A stretch of DNA of 64,000 bases from Brassica napus. Taxonomy: Eukaryota; Streptophyta; Magnoliopsida; Brassicales; Brassicaceae. A program made the position numbers and the translations under genes. Under the pieces are notes generated by a model. The model was not told where the DNA came from. It saw only the letters and a program-made list of their open reading frames with translations, and ran no database searches. The DNA lies in assembly GCF_020379485.1 (NCBI RefSeq), contig NC_063447.1, positions 54,797,452 through 54,861,451 on the forward strand, in the 5' to 3' direction. Positions within the stretch are counted from its first letter, which is position 1. Every line of letters begins with the position of its first letter. Positions 55,641 to 64,000 of this stretch are shown piece by piece.

Positions 55641-56581
55641 TAATGCTATTCATGTTTTCAAACGGTACCAAAAAAGTATTTCAATTTTAATAATATAGAT
55701 AATGCAGATAGTAGTCTAATTAGTAATGAAAGGTTGGAGTAATGATATAATTAGTGGATTAATCTTGCCACTGTGACCCATGTTCTAGGATAGCATTTCA
55801 TGATTCTTTTTAAAACGTCCTTCATTCATCTTTCCTGTCTCCAAATAGCAAATATCATTCTAAAGGTGTGCCAGTTCGAGCCCATAAGTCTATGATAGCT
55901 TGGCCCATGTATTTGTTTTTGTTCACATCGCCCATGCACTTTGTTATTCCAAATTTATTTTCCAGAAACAAATATACTTTTCTGACAATATACAACTTTC
56001 TCGGTTTCTTTTGAATTTTGAGTGTTCATTCTTGTTCATGTGTTTAGTATTACTTTCGAATTAAGTTTGGTTCGAAACTTCGGATCCATATATTTTACCC
56101 ATACTTACTTTTTCTATTAATATAAAGCAAAATAAAATAAAAAGCAATTCTCTCAAATATTTTTTTTAGTTTTGTCATAAAAATAGCTTTCAACAAGGAA
56201 AATGACCAAAATAACATATTTTTTTAAAAAAAAAATTAATTTTTTTACTTTTTACAATTTGAAACCCTATCTTCAAAAACCCACCCCTTAACTTTAAACC
56301 CTAAGTCTAGATTAGTTAATCCTAGGGTATAAATATATTTTTACTTTTTAATAAAACTTCTTTTGGTTTTCCTCATTGAAGACTATATTTGTGACAAAAC
56401 TTAAAAAATGGCTATCCTAGGAAATTTTTCCAAAATAAATGTAACACAAATATTTTGGGTTTATCTTATATACATAACTAATGGACCATACTTTAAGAAT
56501 ACCAATAAAATAAGTTGGGCGTTGTGTCAATATTGTTGGACATGTTGTAAAATTGACGTAATCTATAACCAATAACGTGTA
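55641..56581. other. AT-rich intergenic, no feature seen
   Basis: No gene recognised. The segment ends with the left TSD of hAT element F. Confidence 0.45.
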
Positions 56582-56589
56582 CTTTCTTA

Positions 56590-57433
56590 TAGGGGTGAGC
56601 AAAAAAACCGATCCGAACCGAGTCAAACCTATTCAAACCGAACTAAAGTCTATTTCAAACCATTCGGTTGAAGATTTCTCCAACCCGAATGGTTCGTTTG
56701 GTTTAAAACCGAACCGAACCAAGAAACCAATGTGTTTTTGTAATTATTTAAATTGAAAATATTAGTAATACCAATATACTAAAATTCTAATACCAAACCA
56801 CATATTTTCCATTTTTATTCATTAACATATATTCTTCTAACCGAATATTTAATCATTAAAATATTTTATTTAAAAGAAATAGAAAAGTCTGTATTTTTAT
56901 ATTCTTATATATGTAAACGTGGATGTTAAATCTAAACCTAAAACATAAAGAAAATTTTATTAAAAATAAAAGTTCTTCTCCACAACGTCATATAGAAAAT
57001 GATTCATTGCAGAATTTTAAATAATAATATAAGAGACATTGATGATTCATTGCAGGCTTTTAAATAATGATATAAGAGACATTACTAATGATGTTATTTT
57101 TTTTTAATTTTTAGTAAGTTTTCATTTGTTTTAATTCTTATATACTTTTTCTTGACTTTTTGAAGGTTTTTTGTTTTAGTTTTATATTGAATTTAGTTCA
57201 CATAGTTTATGTTTACATAATTTATGTTTTAAAACATAATTTTTCTTTAAAACAATTAAACTAAGAAGAGCCTAATTAAACTGATCCAAAAAAACAAACC
57301 CAACCGAACCGAACACAAACCGAACCTAACCGAACCAAACCAAACTAACTATGGTTTATTTCAGTTAGAAAAATACTAGAACCGAACTAATCAACCCGAA
57401 CCAAACCGAGAAAATAACTGTAGTGCCCACCGA
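56590..57433. mobile_element. hAT-type element F, non-autonomous
   Basis: An 844-bp element with ends TAGGGGTGAGC and GTGCCCACCGA (the right tip slightly decayed) and 8-bp duplications CTTTCTTA (56582-56589) and GTTTCTTA (57434-57441). Both ends are filled with AACCGAACC-type words. The interior is AT-rich and non-coding. Confidence 0.8.
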
Positions 57434-57441
57434 GTTTCTTA

Positions 57442-58011
57442 TAAAAATTATTGATAAATATAATAAAGACACGATACAATCGAGTGAAAGGGATTAGGGT
57501 TGTGTCGAAAATAATAGATCTCTTCACTCGGCACCTGAATTTTGTTTTTCAATCGATTTCACAAATTTTCTTTTCTTTAAAACTTTTATGTTCTCTGATT
57601 TTTTAAGCAATTTTATTATGTTTATAATTCTTGGTCTGAGATGAAAACTTTGTAAAGAAAAACAATACTTAGCTAAACTAAAGATCCGACTTTGTGTGTG
57701 GTGTTTTCACTTCAGCTTCCTTAATTCATAACTAATCACAATTATTTGGTTCCTTCGTGTACATAAGCATCATCCATGGCTAAGTTTTGCAAGGTATGAA
57801 ACTTTCAATTTCTAAAAACATCATCATTCCAACATTTTAGTTGATGTGAATCTTAATGATTTTGTGATTTATTTCTTTCAATAATGATATTATTCAGTAC
57901 TTGCACGGAGAGAACTTCAATTCACTAATAGAAATGTTAAAATTGTAGGAACTAAAAATTGAACTGTTTAAAAAAATTAGTATGTGAACACATTAAATTG
58001 TATGTGCTGGA
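57442..58011. other. Intergenic with a doubtful two-exon mini-ORF
   Basis: ATG at 57776 opens six codons followed by a GT-AG bounded gap (57794-57897) and sixteen more codons to a stop near 57947. The 22-residue product resembles nothing known to me. It may be chance. Confidence 0.3.
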
Positions 58012-58678
58012 TAGGGTTGGGAAAAATACCCAAACCCGAAAAACTAAACCGAATATGTTCAAAAAATTAGTACCGAACCTGAAGCGAAATTGGTTAAATA
58101 TCTGAATATGTTCAAAACTTTGGTATATAAAGAACCAACCGAACCCGATCCGAACCAAAATATTTTGGGTACCCGAGTATATCTGAATCAGATTTATATA
58201 CTTAAACAGATTAGTTATTTTTAGATTTAATATCCAAAAAACATTCAAAAATATAAGATATTTTGAAATTGTCTAAAATACTTGAAGATATATACAACTA
58301 GTCAAAAGTAAACATATAAAATAGCTAAATAGTATTCAAAATGCCAAAAAATACTTGAAATATCTATTGATTCTCCATCCAAATATTCAAACCAACCCAA
58401 TTTATGTTAAGTTTAGTTTAATGTGGCTACATTGTTCAAATTTATATGTTATATAATATTTTTATTTTTAGATTTTAAGAAATTTAAAGTATATATGATT
58501 TTTTTAAAAATAATTTATACGGGTTATCCAAATCCGAATCGAAAAAAGTAAAAATCAGAACTGACACCGAACCAAAATTTATAAATATCCGCCTGAAGCA
58601 TAAATTTTTAACCCTAAAACCCCAAAATCCGAACATACGTGAACCAAACTCGAATGGATATCCGAATACTCACCCCTA
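58012..58678. mobile_element. hAT-type element G, decayed
   Basis: A 667-bp element with ends TAGGGTTGGG and ACTCACCCCTA and subterminal AACCCGAA / ATATCCGAA motifs like elements B and F. Flanking octamers gtgctgga and gcactgaa agree at 5 of 8, so it is old. Confidence 0.68.
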
Positions 58679-58768
58679 GCACTGAAGTCAAAAAGCTAAT
58701 TTATGAACACATTAATTTTTAAATAATTGTGAAGATGTCACGTGTCAATTAATGTATGAACACATTTA

Positions 58769-59030
58769 GGGAGTGATTGGTAAGTGCTATGAGTGCTTTC
58801 CACAGCCCATTTTTTTTTCTACATCCACTTTAGTTTACCAATCATGCTCTAAGAAAAAATTTAAAGCTACAGCCATAAAAACTAAGATACGAAACAAAAT
58901 AGCTTTGGAAATCAATTTTTCTAGAGCTTTAGTGCTCTGGAAATAATTAATCTACAGCTGCAGCGATAAAATCTACAGCTATTATTTTAAAGCCAAAAAA
59001 TAAAAGCCATAAGTCTTACCAATCATCCCC
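58769..59030. mobile_element. Tourist-like MITE (PIF/Harbinger type)
   Basis: A 262-bp element with inverted ends GGGAGTGATTGGTAAG and CTTACCAATCATCCCC and TTA duplications at 58766-58768 and 59031-59033. Inside are repeated ctacagc and agagctttagtgctct palindromes. Non-coding. Confidence 0.88.
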
Positions 59031-59062
59031 TTATTATAAATATTTCTCCTTTATTGGTCCTT

Positions 59063-59463
59063 TTCGTTTACGTGTCGCGCGACCTGCGACCTGAGAATAA
59101 GATTACGTTCGTTTACGTGTCGTGCGGTCTGCGACTTGTGACCTGCGACTAAACCTGCGACCTGCGACTAAAACTATGTTCGTTTACGTGTCGCGCGACC
59201 TGCGATCTGCGACCTGCGACCAGTCGCGCGATCAAAATTTTCTTAATTTTTAGTCATTGTTTTTTCGGACGACTTGAATGGGAACCCACGACTGGTCGTG
59301 CAATCAGTCGCGCGACATCAAAACTAAAAACAACCAGCGATTTGCGACATGCGACCAATCGCAAGTCGCATGTTACGCGATCTCAAAACGAACAACAACC
59401 TGCGACCTACGATCAGTCACAGGCCGCATGTCGCAGGTCGCGCGATAGGTAAACGAACATGCC
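59063..59463. repeat. GC-rich inverted-repeat element (GTCGC/GCGAC words)
   Basis: The left side has three direct copies of ttcgtttacgtgtcg (59063, about 59108, 59179), each followed by a run of gcgacctgcgac. The right end is the inverse, gtcgcgcgataggtaaacgaac backwards-complementary to the left copies, ending near 59460. The whole is a potential long hairpin. It looks like a non-autonomous DNA element, but no TSD could be fixed. Confidence 0.65.
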
Positions 59464-60166
59464 CAATATAGGAGAGATGTTTTAAACTATCTTTAAAGTT
59501 ACTGACCGAATAACCCTAGACCTCAATGTACCGAAAAGGCAAAAGTTTTTAGTTTTTATTTTCTGTTCACTTATGATACAAAAAATAGAAAAGAAAAAGA
59601 TAAACGTGAAATGCGCACGTGGCCACTAGCGTTTGCCGCCTAAACCATGATTCTTCGAGTCACATGAACATCACTCAAGGAGAGCTCAACCGTTATTTTT
59701 AACGCCATCTGAATTGGCTTTACGTGTACGTGTACCTACCCAACAACAACAGACTCTAATCTACGATCCATCGATAAAGCTACGTACCTTTGCTTTTCGC
59801 GTCATAAAAGTATGTATATTAGTTGTTGCCCAAAAAAAAGAAAGTATGTATATTAGTTGGAGTTGATGCAGAGAGATATGTAATTATATTTGGGCGCCGT
59901 CATTGCACGATGTACCGTTTTTTTGTTAACATACGAATTATAATTCATTGTACGACAAAAAGACCTAGTTTGCAAATATGTAATATGTCTTTTGTACAAT
60001 AATATCATTATACCTTTGTATACAACCGTTGAAATCTGCACAAAGAAAACAATATTTAATTAATAATTTATAACTGTAAAAAGTAAAACGTGGTCTTTCA
60101 TTACTCATACATCTTTTTGAATTGAATTTCTTCTCACCAAAAGAACAATCAATTGTTCTAAAGAAA
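59464..60166. other. Intergenic, no feature seen
   Basis: No gene recognised. A short direct repeat aaagtatgtatattagttg occurs at 59807 and 59841. Confidence 0.45.
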
Positions 60167-60830
60167 AGACAACGATGAAGTCATAAATGGTGAGCACACA
60201 CAACAACTCTTTCATTTCTTTTCCTTTTTTTTCTTAAATCAATTGATTCTCACAATCATGCTTTTGTTTTCATACTCTGCTTTCGTTTCTGTTTTTGTTT
60301 TACAGATCCAGTGGTGAAAAAAAGACAACGATGAAAGCGTAGACGCTGAGGACACACAACAACTATTTCATTTCTTTTTTCCTTTTTTTTAAATCAATTG
60401 ATTCTAACAATCATGCTTTTGTTTTCATATTCTGTTTTCGTCTCTGTTTTTGTTTTACAGATCTAGTGGAGATGAAGACGATCTCTATATGGTGGTGAAG
60501 AATAATGATGGTGAACGAAATGAATGTGTATCGGCCTGTTCTAAAGAAGAGACAACGATGAAGTCATAAACGGTGAGCACACACAACAACTCTTTCATTT
60601 CTTTTCTTTTTTTTCTTAAATCAATTGATTCTCACAATCATGCTTTTGTTTCCATACTCTGTTTTTGTTTCTGTTTTTGTTTTACAGATCTAGTGGTGAA
60701 GAACAACGACGGCGAGTAAATAAAAGCATCGTCGTGTCGGGAAACAGAGAGGAGATGAAGACGATCTCTATATGGTGGTGAAGAATAATGATGGTGAACG
60801 AAATGAATGTGTATCGGCCTGTCTAAAAAA
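60167..60830. repeat. Three copies of an intron-like cassette
   Basis: agacaacgatgaa starts copies at 60167, 60323 and 60550. Each contains (g)tgaggacacacaacaac or gtgagcacacacaacaac, a T-rich tract with aaatcaattgattct, caatcatgcttttgttt and an end ttttgttttacag followed by atc(t/c)agtgg. Copies 1 and 3 have GTGAGC...TTTTACAG, i.e. splice-like borders (60190-60305, 60573-60687). Copies 2 and 3 also share a downstream block gatgaagacgatctctatat (about 60470 and 60755). No long ORF runs through it. Confidence 0.78.
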
Positions 60831-61199
60831 AGAAGAATTGAAGAAGATGAACTCGCCATCTATACTATATTCGGTGAAACGAATAGTATAGTATATATTC
60901 TTAAGTATAGCTACCTATGTACGGTTACCATACTACTTGAGGCATATTTCTATACTACTCCTTAAAAATGTAATAATATGTCATGTTTTTAAATTTGATA
61001 GGTCTCTTGTTTGTCATTTTGTGTGATTGATTGTAATATGAAATTCATTTTTCGAGTGTTGAATAAATTTGATTATTTGGAACATTCGTTTACTATACTA
61101 CTTAGACTATATGGAATATAAGATATGCAACATGCTAACCAAGTAAATGTGATTTCAAGTGTTTAATATTGGAAAACAATTTATATATTGTATTTGGGT
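60831..61199. other. Intergenic, no feature seen
   Basis: AT-rich, no gene or repeat border recognised. Confidence 0.4.
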
Positions 61200-62370
61200 T
61201 TATAGGTTCCAGTCTAAGGTTTAGATTTAGTTTAGATTTACTAAGTAAAGGTTTGAATATAGTAAACCATATTATATATGTTCTATTTGGGTTTATGCTT
61301 CCTTGATTAGGGTTTAGCTTAATCTATTTATTTAGGTTTAGGGTTTAGTAATTAGGATTTAGAGTTTAGAGTTTAGTATTTAGTATAGTTTAATATTACA
61401 TAATATTATGCACTATTTTAAGATTTTAATATTTGGGTTAGGGTTCAAATTTGGGTTTAGGTTTAAATTTGAATTTAGAGTTTAGTGATCCTGGGTTTAG
61501 GGTTTAGTAATTGGAAGGTGGGGATTGAGGTTGGGGTCAACATAACTTCTTACATGCAAGCATATACAATTCATAATTTCACCAATATGTACTATACTAT
61601 TGCTTTTGTTTCATTTTATCTGAGTTTAGGGTTTATATTTGTATTTAAAATTTATATTTAGGTTTATAATTTAGTGATTAGGGTTTAGGGTTTAGTATTT
61701 GGAAGTGGGAGTTGAGATTGGGGACATCATTAATTTTTTACATTCAAGTTTAGACATTTCATAATTTCGTAAATAGGTACTATACTATTTATTTTATTTC
61801 ATTCTATTTAGGTTTAGAGTTTATATTTGGATTTATGATTTATATTTTGGTTTTGGCTTTAGTGAATAGGGTCTACGATTTAGTATTTAGGGTTATGATT
61901 TAAATTTGGGTTTACGGTTTACTGATTTTGGGTTTAGGGTTTAGTAATTGGAAGGTGGGGGTTGAGGTTGGGGTCAACATAACTTCTTTCATGCAAGCAT
62001 ATATATTTCATAATTTCACCAATATGTATTATACTATTGATTTTGTTCTATTATATCTGAGTTTATGGTTTATATTTGTATTTAAGATTTATACTTGGGT
62101 TTAGGATTTAGTGTTTAGGGTTTAGTGTTTAGTATTTAGTATTTAGTATTTGGAAGGTGGGAGTTGAAACTGGGACCATCATTAACTTCTTACATACAAT
62201 CCTAAACATTTCATAATTTTTGTAAATATGTAATATAGTACTATTTACTTTATTTCATTATGTTTGGGTTTAGAGTTTATATTTAGATTTAGGATTTATA
62301 TTTTGATTTTGGCTTTAGTGAATAACATTTAGGATTTAGTATTTAGGGGTTGTGGATGTGATTGTGATAG
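61200..62370. repeat. Telomere-like degenerate tandem array
   Basis: Built from variants of the plant telomeric word TTTAGGG (ggtttagggtttag, gagtttag, atttagg) with spacer blocks ttggaaggtggg, cattcataatttc and tactatactatt. The same order recurs at 61508, 61697, 61945 and 62148, so units of about 200 bp alternate and a dimer repeats about every 440-450 bp. Identity between units is moderate. Non-coding. Confidence 0.72.
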
Positions 62371-63834
62371 GCTTTAATATCTAGAGTAGAGATGGAATTG
62401 GTGTTCTGTATCATTTTGTTAATATGAAGTAAATGGAATACCATTTATTGCAGGAGTGTTTTATTTTTGTCCACTTATTTATTGAACACAGTGAAAGTGA
62501 AACGTATGCGGTTATTTAATACATGACGTGGAATGTGTATCTTCCCTTTTAAGATAGTTCAGAGTAAATAATGACCATACATGTTGTTGTCAATATCATC
62601 TCACCATCTCTCCTTTACCGGTTACTTGTAAGTTCAAGGGGTTAAAACCGGCTCAGATTAAACTTAATTATTAGATACTTGATTCTGTCAAAATCAATGC
62701 TCTACACTTAATTTTCATTCCAAACTTAGTCATTTCACAAATTCATTCTTTATTTATTTATGCATTTCTTTCTCTTGACATTTTGAAGAAAAAAAAACTA
62801 TCTACAGACGAGTGATAACCGCGGGTTAATTCTCACCATATTTTTTTTGCACGCATCATTCTCACCATCTTAAAATTTATCTAGTGCGCCGAGAAATGTT
62901 ACACGGCTCGGATAGGGTTTTCCATGCAATGGTTTGTTGGGGAAAATTAATAGAAATAGAAATGTAATTTACATATTTTGGTGATTCGATTTTAAATTTA
63001 TTAATTGACAAAAAGTTACACACAAAGTAAGAATCATATAAGAAAAAGGAGTCCAATGTCAGGTAATGTATCCTCGCTTTGCAAACCAACGTTGTAGTAA
63101 TCCATCCAGTTTGCAAACCAATGTTGTTGACCATGTGTTTCATTCCACATGTTGTAAATGGTAGTTTAGAAAAGAAGTATGATCAAAATGTAATCATGAG
63201 CTTCAACGTTGAACTGCCGATCACCCAAGGTTGTGTGGAGTATCAAACCAATATATCCAAATGACCCTATAACGAGGAAAGCAGTCCCCAACTCAAACCA
63301 AATTGTACATGTACGTATAACTGCAAACAAAATAGAGCTGGTCTCTAGATTCCTCAAGGTTCCCCACAAAGAAAACAAGCTTCCATATATTTGGCAGTAA
63401 GAAAAAAAAGCTTCCACATATTTGGTAAAAAAAAATAACAAGCCTGGATGTTACATCAGTTCCTGGTTCACATGCATAATTAACTAGAGGAAATATTAAA
63501 CCAAATAATTTTGACTTTGTTTCTCCTTTTTACACTTGAAAAACTCATCCAACTTTTCACTAATTGGTTCCATAACAACTTCTGGTTTTGGTGAGAGCCT
63601 GTATGCCTTCAACTTTGTAATTAAAATAAATAAATATATATATGTGTCATTAGTTATAATACTAATTAAAGTGAATAATTAGATTCTACTATTTAGGTGC
63701 CTTCTTAGGTTTTGGAAGGGATAGATTAGGTTTTTGAAGGGGCATTGTCACTTTCATGCATATGCTATACTTTTCTTAAATACTATATATAAAGTTATTC
63801 TTATCTAAATAAACTATACATATTCTACTGATGA
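62371..63834. other. Intergenic, no feature seen
   Basis: AT-rich. Short frames near 62877-63441 lie on both strands with no protein-like character. A small duplication gcaaaccaacgttgtagt / gcaaaccaatgttgttga occurs around 63079 and 63113. Confidence 0.45.
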
Positions 63835-64000
63835 TCTATACTATACTAAAAGGGGGATATAAGCCATGGAGAGGGTGTCCACATAGGATAGAAAAATCAA
63901 CCAATCAGAGAACCCGAAATTGCCATGTCATCTCATTTTTTTCGTAAAAAATAAAAAAACAATGCGAAGGTGAGAATCGAACCCGGGTTAGTATGATATA
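63835..64000 (+). mobile_element. Probable Helitron 5' end, runs off the window
   Basis: It begins TCTATACTATACTAAAAGGG preceded by A, as in many Brassicaceae non-autonomous Helitrons (5' TC at an AT target). It goes on with ccaatcagagaa and aatcgaacccgggtt, words common in such elements. The 3' hairpin and CTRR end are outside the window, so the call is tentative. Confidence 0.5.

Noticed and set aside
62877..63441. Short ORFs of 61-91 residues on both strands
   Set aside because: Opposite-strand overlaps without start context, domains or codon bias; consistent with chance.
1..64000. tRNA, rRNA or snoRNA genes
   Set aside because: No cloverleaf-like A/B-box arrangement or rRNA stretch was noticed by reading. 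A tRNAscan run would settle it; the only tRNA-like strings are primer binding sites.

Overview
The window is plant nuclear DNA from a Brassicaceae genome, most likely a Brassica. The signs are AT-rich intergenic sequence, split genes with GT-AG introns, initiator-Met-tRNA primed LTR retrotransposons, CACTA, hAT, Mutator and PIF/Harbinger DNA transposons, L1-type LINEs, and two CLE peptide genes whose sequences resemble Arabidopsis CLE4 and CLE7. Nothing bacterial, organellar or viral was recognised.

Only two host genes can be supported, both on the + strand: a CLE4-like prepropeptide at 8693-8941 and a CLE7-like prepropeptide at 39987-40235. In Arabidopsis CLE4-CLE7 form a compact cluster on chromosome 2. 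Here the two genes are 31 kb apart, and recognisable transposons fill about 84% of the gap.

Layout. 1-1503: 3' end of an old Copia element with its LTR. 2002-3191: a TRIM whose 5' LTR was split by a PIF-like MITE. 4200-5560: an unclassified repeat with a GAGCGAC/GTCGCTC array. 5740-6413: a truncated LINE with target-site duplication (TSD). 6767-7222: two abutting MITEs. 8597-8941: CLE4-like gene. 9437-14553: a very young Copia with TSD and nearly identical LTRs but a frameshift in the protease region. 15519-17236: a hAT-type element containing a second hAT element. 17780-18375: relic of a CACTA tnp2 gene. 18578-19246: another hAT. 20141-25279: a Ty3/gypsy element on the minus strand. 26234-27048: hAT. 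27177-39289: a Mutator-like foldback element (about 650 bp of its own) carrying a hAT insertion and a 10.6-kb CACTA element. The CACTA carries a tnp2 transposase gene, a Ptta/En-Spm type second gene, an Athila ORF1-like gene on the opposite strand and a 163-bp tandem array. 39876-40235: CLE7-like gene. 40751-42395: a 5'-truncated LINE with TSD. 44620-50397: a larger LINE with ORF1 and ORF2 (endonuclease, RT, RNase H), broken by frameshifts and stops. 50398-64000: AT-rich DNA with tandem duplications, two hAT elements, a Tourist-like MITE, an inverted-repeat element, a repeated intron-like cassette, a telomere-like tandem array and a probable Helitron 5' end at the edge.

The only protein set that would work together is in the CACTA element: tnp2 transposase plus a second protein acting on the element's TTCCGAGGAA-rich ends. 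I did not find a new biological system. The most informative signal is the insertion history, readable from about a dozen matched TSD pairs.
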